Shown here: one piece after another, positions 1 through 7,808 of the stretch
Layout of the letters: each line of letters opens with the position of its first letter
How positions within the stretch are numbered: position 1 is the stretch's first letter
Assembly (NCBI GenBank): GCA_002346545.1
Contig: DEAA01000009.1
Span: 1-53,386, forward strand
DNA from: Acidobacteria bacterium UBA2994
GTDB lineage: Bacteria > Acidobacteriota > Vicinamibacteria > Vicinamibacterales > UBA8438
Length of the DNA stretch: 53,386 bases
Direction of reading: 5' to 3'
The notes under the pieces: model-generated
What the model was told of the DNA's origin: nothing
What the model saw: only the letters and a program-made list of their open reading frames with translations
Database searches by the model: none
Made by a program: the position numbers and the translations under genes

Positions 1-492
1 TCCGACGGCCGAGGCCGGCGCGTCGCGCGGATCCGTGAGGACTTCTTGCAGGAAGCGCATGCCCGCGATCCCGTCGACCATGGCGTGGTGCAGGCGAGCG
101 GCGAGCGCTTCGCGACCGTCGTCGAGCGGCCCGATCACGTCGATCGACCACAGCGGGTGGCGGTGGTCGAGGGGCTCGGCCATCAGATCCCCGACCGTGC
201 ACCGCAGGTCTTCGACCGATGCGACGGGCTCAGGGTACCGACGGATGTGACGAGCGATGTCGAAGTCTTCCGCCGGCACCCAGCGCGGCCGGTCTCCTCC
301 GGTGTCCACCCGCTCGCGCGCCCGCGGATGGGCATCCAGGCGCTCCGTGACGCGATGTCGGAGTCCGTCGAGGTCGAGGGTCGCGCCCGGCTCGAGAATC
401 AGAAGCTTCAGCGTGTGGCCGGCCACGGCCGCCGACTCGAGAGCGAGGATGCGCGCATCATCCTCGGACAGGAATTCCGGCTCCGCCGTCAC
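1..492 (-). CDS. WS/DGAT-family acyltransferase, N-terminal part (runs off left edge)
   Basis: First 164 residues of a wax ester synthase/diacylglycerol acyltransferase, the family that moves an acyl group from acyl-CoA to a long-chain alcohol or diacylglycerol to make storage lipid. The family's active-site motif HHxxxDG is visible as HHAMVDG at residues 135-141. The start is GTG at 490-492, preceded by GGGAG at good spacing; no ATG fits. It lies 28 bp downstream of the lipoprotein gene on the same strand and may share its transcript. The C-terminal half is outside the window. This is chromosomal, outside the mobile element. Family call is firm; the exact substrate cannot be told. Confidence 0.85.
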   Translation of the reverse strand, partial: MTAEPEFLSEDDARILALESAAVAGHTLKLLILEPGATLDLDGLRHRVTERLDAHPRARERVDTGGDRPRWVPAEDFDIARHIRRYPEPVASVEDLRCTVGDLMAEPLDHRHPLWSIDVIGPLDDGREALAARLHHAMVDGIAGMRFLQEVLTDPRDAPASAVG

Positions 493-520
493 CTTCGCTC
501 CCGTCGCTCGCGGGCCTTCG

Positions 521-1141
521 TCAACCGCATCTCATCGGGCTGCCGGATGACGCGCTCGCGACGATCTCATCCTCCGAGACGTGTGCTGCCTCGGCGATAG
601 ACGTGAGGTGCTCGCAGACGTCGCCGCTCGCGGAGTCGATCAGGGCACGAATCGTGCGCGCGTCGGCGTCGTGGCCGTGAGCGTCGTCCAACGTCTCGGA
701 ATAGTCGATGAGTCCGTCGAGCCGGGAGAGCACCGCGGCTCTGGCGGCGAGGTCGCCCGGCGGGGTTCCCCACAGATTCTCGATGAGGATGCCCGGCCGA
801 GGCTCGCCCTCGGCGCCGTCGCCCGGCGACGTCACGCGGACACCGAGCGTGTACAGCGTGACGCCGGCAGGGACGTCGAATTCGGTGGCACGCTGCACGG
901 CCTGTTCGAGCACCTGCTCGTCGCGCGTCGCATCGAGCTCGACCTCGAGATCGCCCGAACCGAGGAACGGCAGGTTGTTGCTCACGAATCCGCCGGTGTC
1001 GGTGACGCCGTCTGTGTCGGCCATGAACTGGGCGAAGTCATCCTCTGTCGCGGATCCGGCGTTCGCCCTCGAGCAGCCGCTCAGCGCCGCCACGCACGCC
1101 GTCACGAGCACGACCCCGACAAGACCCCTCATCAGCCGCAT
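521..1141 (-). CDS. Predicted lipoprotein of unknown function
   Basis: 206-residue protein with a lipoprotein signal: positively charged start, hydrophobic stretch and lipobox LSGC with the lipidated cysteine at residue 23. The mature part is acidic, and I recognise no domain in it. It should be anchored on the outer face of the membrane. It precedes the WS/DGAT gene on the same strand by 28 bp, so co-transcription is possible. No function is inferred. Confidence 0.7.
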   Translation of the reverse strand: MRLMRGLVGVVLVTACVAALSGCSRANAGSATEDDFAQFMADTDGVTDTGGFVSNNLPFLGSGDLEVELDATRDEQVLEQAVQRATEFDVPAGVTLYTLGVRVTSPGDGAEGEPRPGILIENLWGTPPGDLAARAAVLSRLDGLIDYSETLDDAHGHDADARTIRALIDSASGDVCEHLTSIAEAAHVSEDEIVASASSGSPMRCG

Positions 1142-1238
1142 GAGGCCATCTTCGCAGAGCGCGCCGAATCACCTCGGAATCCGCTCGCGGGAATGCAGAA
1201 GGCCCGAAACACCGGCCAAATCGGAGAGTGGCTACACC

Positions 1239-1979
1239 CTACTCAGCGCCCTGACGCCACGCTCGGACGATCTCCGCTCCGACCTCGACGTCGTGCTCGT
1301 GCGAGTTGGCGGCGTAGAGCACGGGCTCTTTGCCGCCCACGAGCGAGAGTTGAAGAGTGTGCTCGACCTCGCTCTTCATGAGCGTGCTCAGAACGAGGTT
1401 CGGCCACCACTTCAGCGTCACCGCGTTGACCGACACGATTGCGTCACGCGGGTATCGGCGAGTGACGAAGTAGCCCCTCGCGACCAGGTGCGTAGGGGTG
1501 ATCTCCACCCCGTGCATCACCCCCCTCAGAATCATCCAGACGAGCGCTACTGAGCTCACCGTGAGGACGATCGCGAAAGGTAGCCCAATCAACAGGCTCG
1601 CCGGAATCTCGGGGTCCCAACCCAAAGCGACCGGGATCGGAAACGGAGTCATCGCTGCGAGTAGCCCGCAGACGGGAGCTGCGATGACCATCCAGACCCG
1701 AAAGCGGCGCCCGAGCGGCCAAACCAGTGCGGCGGATTCGTTCACACCGTCGCGCCGAGCAAGCACAGATCGCGACGGCGTGAGCAGTGCAGCAATCACG
1801 CACCCCCAGACCGCGAGCACGACGGCTGCGATCGGAATGTCGATGCCGAACGGGTAATCGGTGTCCTCGACGCCCCAGACGAGAATCGATCGAATGATGA
1901 GAAGCCCGCCCGCTGCCATGCCGACGAGCATGATGATCGGCGAGAGGTGGAATAACCTCCAGTACAGCGTCGGCGGCAT
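1239..1979 (-). CDS. Four-TM membrane protein with PH-like C-terminal domain
   Basis: 246 residues. About four hydrophobic segments fill the first two thirds (roughly residues 8-32, 46-66, 88-108 and 118-142). The soluble C-terminal part (about residue 150 on) alternates short beta-type stretches like the bacterial PH/YdbT-type membrane domain. The ATG at 1977-1979 was chosen; an in-frame GTG at 2016-2018 would add 13 basic residues. The open frame continues far upstream, but that part overlaps the decayed integrase on the other strand and is not coding. Chromosomal. Function unknown. Confidence 0.65.
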   Translation of the reverse strand: MPPTLYWRLFHLSPIIMLVGMAAGGLLIIRSILVWGVEDTDYPFGIDIPIAAVVLAVWGCVIAALLTPSRSVLARRDGVNESAALVWPLGRRFRVWMVIAAPVCGLLAAMTPFPIPVALGWDPEIPASLLIGLPFAIVLTVSSVALVWMILRGVMHGVEITPTHLVARGYFVTRRYPRDAIVSVNAVTLKWWPNLVLSTLMKSEVEHTLQLSLVGGKEPVLYAANSHEHDVEVGAEIVRAWRQGAE

Positions 1980-2039
1980 CGGGCTGTCGCTTCGACGCGA
2001 TCGCACCCGTTTCGTCACCCGTCGAGCATATTTGCTTCC

Positions 2040-2820
2040 GCGCAGCGCGTCGGACAACTCGATGCCGTGATCGCGGCGAATCCCGCCCTCGGTGTGCGGC
2101 TGCCCGTCATCGACGCGCACGAGTTCGAGCCGTGGACGCCCGAGCAGGTGGGGGCGTTCCTCGACCGGGCCGCGCAGCACCGTCTCGGCGCCCTGTTCGA
2201 GATCGCCGTGCTCACCGGGCCGCGGCGGGCCGAACTGCTCGCGCTGTAATGGGGCGACGTCGACCTCACGCGACGCGAGCTGACCGTGCGCACGACGCGC
2301 GTGCAGATGCGCAGCGAAGTCCGTCGAGAACTCACCGAAGACGACCGCAGGGCGCCGGGTCGTGCACCTCGACGACGCCGCGGTCGGTGCGTTCGTCGCC
2401 TGGCAGGTCGCACAGGAAGCCGACCGGGTGAACTGCGGCACGCAGAGGAAGGGCGGCGGGCACCTGTTCACGTACGAGAACGGGAAGCCGCTGCGCCCCC
2501 AGTTCGTGACGCGCCTGTTCGAGACGATGCGCAGCGACGTCGGGCTGCCCGAGATGACGCTGCACGGGCTCCGGCACATGCACGCGTCGCTGCTGCTCGC
2601 GAGCGGCACCGACATCGCGCTCGTGTCGAAGCGTCTCGGTCACTCGTCGATCTCGATCACGATCACGATCGACATCTACACGCACCTGATCGGCGACGCC
2701 GGTCGACGTGCAGAGGAGAGCGCTGCGGCGCTCATTCCGCGAGCAAGTGCACAACAGGTGCACAACGAGCCTTCCGGAGCGGGCATGACAAAAGCCCCGG
2801 AACCTCGCATTTCTGCGTGA
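2040..2820 (+). pseudogene. Decayed tyrosine recombinase (integrase) of an earlier element
   Basis: Remnant of a phage/ICE-type tyrosine integrase. The N-terminal half is missing. A central piece from about 2040 reads in frame (ANPALGVRLP..., TGPRRAELLAL), then meets a TAA at 2247-2249 where the family has an Arg-Trp. A frameshift near 2345 follows, and the catalytic part resumes from about 2362 with HGLRH, LGHSS and a Tyr in the IDIYTH segment. It ends just before the tRNA 3' end at 2839, the place expected for an integrase gene next to its own att site. It is not the 53-kb integrase and is probably left by a previous element at the same tRNA. Confidence 0.85.
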
Positions 2821-2830
2821 TTCCGGGGCT
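2789..2830 (-). terminator. Rho-independent terminator of the original tRNA-Pro gene
   Basis: A 10-bp perfect stem (2793-2802 with 2821-2830, AGCCCCGGAA/TTCCGGGGCT) is followed on the minus strand by TTTT. It lies directly 3' of the tRNA fragment in tRNA orientation, so it is probably the tRNA's terminator before the element came between them. Confidence 0.75.
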
Positions 2831-2837
2831 CTTTCCG

Positions 2838-2880
2838 GTCGGGATGACAGGATTTGAACCTGCGACCCCTTGACCCCCAG
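2838..2880 (-). other. attL: left copy of the tRNA-Pro att core
   Basis: 43 bp identical to 53340-53382. The stretch 2839-2880 is the 3' half of a tRNA-Pro read on the minus strand: anticodon loop CTGGGGG, the T-loop TTCAAAT and the acceptor strand CATCCCG plus discriminator A. Right of 2880 the sequence no longer pairs as a tRNA, so this is a duplicated fragment and not a gene. It marks the element/chromosome junction. Confidence 0.92.
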
Positions 2881-3104
2881 GCGCCAGGATGATGGCACTT
2901 AGCCAGCTTGACCAGGGTTTTCTGTTTCAGGAGGGCGCTCTGCGCGTCACGTTTTGCAGGGTTTGCAGGCTGTTGGTCACCTGATTGGTCCACTTCCACT
3001 GACCACAGTAATCACACCCAGTTTCGCCGCTTTGGCATCGCAAAAGTTGCCATGGCGACTGTCTGGATAGCTGGGGATTTCCGTAGAGCTGCCCTCACAG
3101 ATCG
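2881..3104. repeat. Non-coding left end of the element with arm-type repeats
   Basis: No credible gene. It holds TTGGTCCACTT at 2985-2995, identical to the box at 53227-53237 near the integrase, preceded by a degenerate copy (TTGGTCACCT) about 12 bp earlier. A 37-bp stretch from 2961 recurs with few mismatches at 5141-5177. This is the expected place for integrase/excisionase arm-binding sites of attL. Confidence 0.6.
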
Positions 3105-4082
3105 CTAGACCTCGACGGGCCTTGCTTCGTCAACGTCGAATGCCTCGTCGATCGCTGGGATGGGCGCCGCGCTCGGCGCAAGCCAATCGCTGTCTGGGCG
3201 GGCCACCAGCCGCGCATTTGTATATGCCATGTCAAGCGTCAGCACGGTATGACCTCGGTATGCACGATCGCCGACGGCGGAAACGACAAGTGCGAGGTCG
3301 GCCGTGCCGTCACCGGTGAGATCGAGTGGCATGAGGAACTGGGCGCCCGCCTCCCCAAGCTTCGGGTACCACTGTGGAATGACGAGCTTGTGGTTGCGCC
3401 GCACGCGCCTAAGCGTCAAGTTGATGGCCGAATCGAGCGCCTGCCGAGCGCGAAGCGGCTGCTTGACCATCTCCGGGGGAAACCGGTCGATGTTGTCGCC
3501 GAGAATGTGGTCATAGGCGAGTTTGAGTTCTCGCCTCCAGTCGTAAACCAACTCGGATGCGGAAGTAACGTACTCGGCCATCTGAGGTGGCTCATCGAAG
3601 TTGCGCAAGAGGTCACGGTTGGACTCTGCCACCCAGCCGACAAAGAACCAATGCTGCGCGTTCTCATGCTGATTCCGCTGATACAGGCCAAAGATCTCCT
3701 CGGCGTGCGGCGTCAAGAGTCCTGTGTTTGAGGCCGCGTACTCACCGTCTGCGGTGACGGCGATCTTGTCCTCCATCACAAGTCGACGGTGGGTGTAACG
3801 GAGGAAGCTGTCGAGGATCGGTAGCGGCCTCACCGTGGGGTTTGAGCCAGTCCACTCTTCAGGTTCGGCAAGAGAGGCGAGCGCTGAAAGAGTCTCCTCC
3901 CATGCGCGACGGCCCAACTCTGCTGGCTCAACCGAACCTGGAGCGTTCTTCGGCCCCCGGTACGGGAAGAAGGCGAACGTACGCAGGGCCTCAGCATGAC
4001 CCTCTGTGACGGGTCCGATCTCGGGCGATTGGCGCCGGGCAACATCGGCAGGCGTCGGCACGTGGATCATGCTATGAACCAT
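3105..4082 (-). CDS. DUF3825 domain protein
   Basis: 325 residues. The C-terminal third carries the DUF3825 hallmark: a Gly-His-Thr step followed by LTLDMAYTNARLVARPDSDW at about residues 275-300. DUF3825 is found alone or next to OST-HTH domains, is often assumed to act on RNA, and turns up in defence neighbourhoods. It starts 31 bp after the GIY-YIG gene on the same strand, so the two probably form one transcript. No clear Shine-Dalgarno precedes the ATG; a second ATG four codons in (HSMIH) is an alternative. G+C is lower than in the conjugation genes, consistent with cargo. No biochemical role can be read from sequence. Confidence 0.75.
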   Translation of the reverse strand: MVHSMIHVPTPADVARRQSPEIGPVTEGHAEALRTFAFFPYRGPKNAPGSVEPAELGRRAWEETLSALASLAEPEEWTGSNPTVRPLPILDSFLRYTHRRLVMEDKIAVTADGEYAASNTGLLTPHAEEIFGLYQRNQHENAQHWFFVGWVAESNRDLLRNFDEPPQMAEYVTSASELVYDWRRELKLAYDHILGDNIDRFPPEMVKQPLRARQALDSAINLTLRRVRRNHKLVIPQWYPKLGEAGAQFLMPLDLTGDGTADLALVVSAVGDRAYRGHTVLTLDMAYTNARLVARPDSDWLAPSAAPIPAIDEAFDVDEARPVEV

Positions 4083-4113
4083 AGCGAGAGGCCACCGGAC
4101 GTAAAACCGAGCG

Positions 4114-4926
4114 TCAGTTTCGGTTCAGTCCGTGGCGGATCGAGTCAAGGCCTTCCTTGAAGTGACTCTCCGCCGCGTTGATGTCCCGAGTGGGCGTGGC
4201 CGGGTCGAAGACTCGCAGTAGCGAGAAACGGAAGTGCGAGGGATCGAGGTCCTTGAGCTCGACGTTGCCGCCGTGTCCATTGGTGGCGTAAGCGTGCCAA
4301 CGCTGCCGGATGCTCTCCTCCCCATCGGCCTTACCGACGTAGTGCCGGCCATCTCTTGTGTCGGTAATGAGGTAGATCCCGAACACCGACGAGAGCGCAG
4401 TGCGCCACGAGGCGTAGCGGTGCTCGCGCATGACGGCCTGCAGTTGGACGTGGCTGAGGACGAGCCGGTCGAAGCCGGGGAACGGGACCGGCTCGGCGTC
4501 CGCGATTCCGACCACCGGGTAGCTCGCTGCCGTCGTGGCGTTCATCCGCCACGTGCGGGGAGACCGCCATCCCACAACCAGTCGGCGACGCAGATCCGCC
4601 ATGTGCTCGGACTCAACGAGGTCGAAGGTACGCAGAATCCCGTTGTTCGCCACTTCACCGCGGTTCTCCACCACTGACCACAGACGGGCTTGGTCACCAC
4701 CTTCGCGGATGAAGACCACCCAGAGCGGCGGCGGCGTGGCCGGAAACTTCCGGACATCGGTGGACTGGTTTCGCGTGTACTCAAGGATCTCCGCGTGCGT
4801 GGAGTCCACATGCAGCCCAACCAGTCCACTATCCTCGTGCTCCCGCACGTAGGCATGTCGGATGACGAGAGCGCGGGCCGGGTCGATGTCCGCGTCAATG
4901 AGCAGCGGGCCGAGAGTCAGCGGCAT
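4114..4926 (-). CDS. GIY-YIG endonuclease-domain protein
   Basis: 270 residues. The C-terminal half is a GIY-YIG nuclease module: GIYLI at 183-187, YVGKA at 196-200, the following IRQRW with the conserved Arg, and a downstream AAESHF whose Glu is placed like the metal ligand. The N-terminal about 170 residues are unrecognised and may recognise the target. It is preceded by AAGGAG at good distance and followed after 31 bp by the DUF3825 gene. GIY-YIG domains occur in homing, restriction and repair nucleases. The pairing with DUF3825 at the element tip suggests a two-gene defence cassette, but that is inference. Confidence 0.8.
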   Translation of the reverse strand: MPLTLGPLLIDADIDPARALVIRHAYVREHEDSGLVGLHVDSTHAEILEYTRNQSTDVRKFPATPPPLWVVFIREGGDQARLWSVVENRGEVANNGILRTFDLVESEHMADLRRRLVVGWRSPRTWRMNATTAASYPVVGIADAEPVPFPGFDRLVLSHVQLQAVMREHRYASWRTALSSVFGIYLITDTRDGRHYVGKADGEESIRQRWHAYATNGHGGNVELKDLDPSHFRFSLLRVFDPATPTRDINAAESHFKEGLDSIRHGLNRN

Positions 4927-5182
4927 GGCGGGTCTCCTTCTTAGTGCGTCTCTCAGGCTATCGACGAGTCGCCGACTACCGCCGACCGCGTCCTGGCCCG
5001 AGAGCGCCGCGTGTAGTCTGATGAAGATGTTCAGTCAGCGGCGATTTCGCGGCTCATTTGGGGCAAACCGAGTTCCTGCATGAGGCGAACGCAGGCGGCG
5101 GGGTTCTCCAGACTGCGTATCAGGGCGCGTCGCCGTCAGTGTTTGCAGACTGTTGGTCACCTCATAGGTCTGCTTCATGTTC
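4927..5182. repeat. Intergenic region with a second copy of the left-end sequence
   Basis: No gene seen. 5141-5177 repeats 2961-2997 (GTTTGCAG.CTGTTGGTCACCT shared, about five differences in 36). The region probably also holds the promoter for the GIY-YIG/DUF3825 pair. The repeat suggests that an older left end of the element lay here. Confidence 0.55.
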
Positions 5183-6778
5183 CTACGCCGAGCCACTGGG
5201 ATCTGACCACTTACCAGCGAGCGATTCGAAGAACGCGTCAGCAGTTTCGGTCACGAGATGATCCTGGATGCTCGGGTTATCACCGTCTCTCCAGTAGGCA
5301 ACTCGCTTCTCAGTGAAGTCCGAGACGGTCTCGACCAGATACGGCGAAACCCAACACTCCTCAACACCGGCTGCGAAGTCGCTTGACTGTAGGAACGGCA
5401 GAAGATCCAAGTCCCGCATGCTCGCGCCGACATATACCCACGTGAACTTATTCTCGCGCGTGCCAATTAGATGGCTCAAGGCCGCCCGCTTGTTGTCGGA
5501 CAGACCAACCAGAGTGACGTTGTCCGTGACAACGCAGGTTTCAAAGTCATCGAGGCTGCCGTGGACTTTGAGAATCGGTACCGCGCTTTCCTCGCCAGCG
5601 AGGTACTTCGTCAAGTAGACCTCTGCCTCGCCGAAGTCTTCGTCGGATGCGAAGACCTTGCGGTCGTTGCTAGAGCCGCTCTCTGCCAGCCTGTCCAAGT
5701 TGACCGTAACAACGACCAACTTCCTAACCGCTGCGAGCATCTGATGCAACGAACGCACCGATGGCCCAGGGCTGGCCAGTACCTCAGATTCACGTTCGAG
5801 CAATTCCTTCAGAGTTGGCATATCAGCGAACAAACGTTTTTCGACTCGAAGAACTCTCTCAAACGTCAGGAGGCGCGCAAAGTCACCATCGTTCTGAGTC
5901 GCTTCCGGTCCTTGTAGTCGCTCGCGCTCGGCCTCTCTGAACTCTCGCGCCAACGCCTCGCTTGTGAGATGACGGTCGGCGTCTCGGTCACCGAGTATGC
6001 GGCGGATCGACTGATCGCGGAGCGCGTTTCCCATCGGGAGGCCCGAAGATTGAGAGAAGCCGGCGCCGAGAAAGAGCACCAGCGGGCCTCTCCCTACCGC
6101 CGCAAGTTGGGAAGTGCGCTGTTCCAATGCTTGCCTCGGATTTCGCACAATCAGTCGCCCGTCAGCTAATGCATAGTCGAATCCGCGACCGAACTGACAG
6201 TGTGTCCCTACATCGATCCCCGGTGCTCCCTCCACCAAGACGACGAGGGTTCTGAGGGTAGCTGGCCGGAGTTCACGCAACTGGTCGACTACCAGGGACC
6301 ACGCGCCGCGCTTCCTACGAACATCCATACCTTGTTCGCGGTAGTAGATCACGGCAAGCTCGTGCTGAAACGCGTCGGGCCTCAATAGCAGTCGTGCAAG
6401 CTTGAGAACCCTCGTTTCGGCATCGCTTGCCGAATCGATAGAGGGAATCTCAGTGAAAGTGACATCCACGCTACCCGCACCCTGGACTATTTTGAGAGTT
6501 CGTCTCGTTGGACCCGAATCGACAGTCAAGGCCGTCTCGAGAGCGGCCACCAGGGCAGGATCTAGGGAAACATCTGAGATTGGCTTAGAGAGATCTTCAT
6601 CCTCGGCGTTGCCAAGCCACCCGCCGGCGGCTTCACACAGTGCTTCGAGGCCGGCGAGAACCGGTGCAGCATCGTCCACTACGACGGGAATGACCAACAG
6701 GTCATGACCAGAGTTTCGGTCATGCCGTTCGGCAACGCGCCGAAGAAGGGCGAACAGAGGTTCAACCGGAGGATTCAT
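5183..6778 (-). CDS. SIR2-like NAD-binding protein, probable defence effector
   Basis: 531 residues from the ATG at 6776-6778, which sits 8 bp after the preceding stop and behind GGGGTGAG. The first 230 residues are unrecognised. A SIR2-type Rossmann fold begins at LFLGAGFSQSSGLP (GAGFS at 238-242), with TVNLD (358-362, in the place of the family's TNxD) and KVHGS (404-408, the catalytic His). SIR2-like proteins in anti-phage systems destroy NAD+ to stop infection, and this is the likely role here. It is last in the operon methyltransferase, 57-aa protein, SMC ATPase, unknown protein, SIR2. A longer frame upstream to 6916 overlaps the previous gene and is unlikely. Confidence 0.8.
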   Translation of the reverse strand: MNPPVEPLFALLRRVAERHDRNSGHDLLVIPVVVDDAAPVLAGLEALCEAAGGWLGNAEDEDLSKPISDVSLDPALVAALETALTVDSGPTRRTLKIVQGAGSVDVTFTEIPSIDSASDAETRVLKLARLLLRPDAFQHELAVIYYREQGMDVRRKRGAWSLVVDQLRELRPATLRTLVVLVEGAPGIDVGTHCQFGRGFDYALADGRLIVRNPRQALEQRTSQLAAVGRGPLVLFLGAGFSQSSGLPMGNALRDQSIRRILGDRDADRHLTSEALAREFREAERERLQGPEATQNDGDFARLLTFERVLRVEKRLFADMPTLKELLERESEVLASPGPSVRSLHQMLAAVRKLVVVTVNLDRLAESGSSNDRKVFASDEDFGEAEVYLTKYLAGEESAVPILKVHGSLDDFETCVVTDNVTLVGLSDNKRAALSHLIGTRENKFTWVYVGASMRDLDLLPFLQSSDFAAGVEECWVSPYLVETVSDFTEKRVAYWRDGDNPSIQDHLVTETADAFFESLAGKWSDPSGSA

Positions 6779-6785
6779 CTCACCC

Positions 6786-7808
6786 CTAGGCAGGCTGTCC
6801 GGTGAGCTGGTCACCGTAGGCGACAAGGATCCTTCCACGAATGGCAGCCGTATTTGTCGAGTTTTCGTGAAGCTCTCCGTAGCCTGCGAGCACCGAACGG
6901 TTCTGACGGAAGACATCCACTAGCTCATCTATGGCGAGGGCAAGTTCGCTTACTGTGGGCCTCCTGCGATGACCACGGGCGAGATCCTTGGCAATGAGTT
7001 CAATTGCCCGCTCTACTCCTTCCGGCTCGATATATATGAGACCAGGCCCCGAATCCTTGGGCGAATTGGCGACGAACCCAGAACCAAACCGACGCGCGAT
7101 CTCACCCATTGGCCAGCCACTTATGAGTTTGGCGCCGCCGCTCTTGATCTTGCTGTTTGGCGCAATAGCACGCGTAAACGCCGCGACTGGCTTGAAGAAC
7201 GCCTGATCAACCGCATCCCGCCGAGCGAGGTCACGAGAGTCCTGTCGACTAATCGCGTTGGTCCGGCCGACATTGTTGTTGATCAGGAGAGCGATCAGCG
7301 CGCCTGCGGCTTGAACTTGCAACGGTTTGTCGACGCCCTCCAACAGTCGAACCACTCCGTTAACGCGGTGGCGTGACCACGACACATACCGGTCGAGCAA
7401 GACAGCGGTGGACTCCAGCACGCTCTCTTCCAGAAGGACTGCGTCGCCAGTGTTGCGTGCGAGAGAATTCTGCAGCGCATGCATGCCTGCTACGCCCTCC
7501 GGCGTCAGTAGGAGCTTCTTATCAGGAAGACGTAGCAACCATCGACCTGGTACAGCGCCAGCGTTGATCTCAACGCGTTCCAGGGAAGTCAACTCTCTCC
7601 GCAGTCTCTGTCCCTGGGCAACTGGATCGAAGTAGACGGAACAACGGTCCAGGTCCTCCTCTATTCCTTCACTCGGACCGTAGAGATGCTCAAATAGCTG
7701 CTTCGCGGCTCGCAGAGCCTGATTGGCAGATCGCCGCGTAGTTACGGGCGGAAGTCCGAGATAGATGGATGACCGCTGCGAGTCCGCATCATCAAGATCC
7801 TCGGTCAC
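6786..7808 (-). CDS. Unknown protein between SMC ATPase and SIR2 gene (candidate middle component)
   Basis: 340 residues, no domain I recognise, no signal peptide and no clear transmembrane segment. It is largely helical in character; residues about 85-135 contain a Leu-rich stretch (LPDKKLLLTPEGV) that could be a winged-helix wing, but this is weak. Its ATG overlaps the stop of the SMC ATPase by 4 bp and the SIR2 gene starts 8 bp after its stop, so the three are translationally coupled. In ABC-three-component systems a poorly conserved protein accompanies ATPase and effector; position and size fit. Function is by context only. Confidence 0.7.
   Translation of the reverse strand: MTEDLDDADSQRSSIYLGLPPVTTRRSANQALRAAKQLFEHLYGPSEGIEEDLDRCSVYFDPVAQGQRLRRELTSLERVEINAGAVPGRWLLRLPDKKLLLTPEGVAGMHALQNSLARNTGDAVLLEESVLESTAVLLDRYVSWSRHRVNGVVRLLEGVDKPLQVQAAGALIALLINNNVGRTNAISRQDSRDLARRDAVDQAFFKPVAAFTRAIAPNSKIKSGGAKLISGWPMGEIARRFGSGFVANSPKDSGPGLIYIEPEGVERAIELIAKDLARGHRRRPTVSELALAIDELVDVFRQNRSVLAGYGELHENSTNTAAIRGRILVAYGDQLTGQPA

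Noticed and set aside
1239..2615. A continuous 458-codon minus-strand frame joining the membrane protein to an N-terminal extension
   Set aside because: The upstream 210 codons overlap the integrase remnant on the other strand, are basic low-information sequence and have no ribosome site; the gene starts near 1979.
2839..2880. tRNA gene at the left end
   Set aside because: Only the 3' half is present; sequence beyond the anticodon loop does not complete the cloverleaf. It is the duplicated att core.
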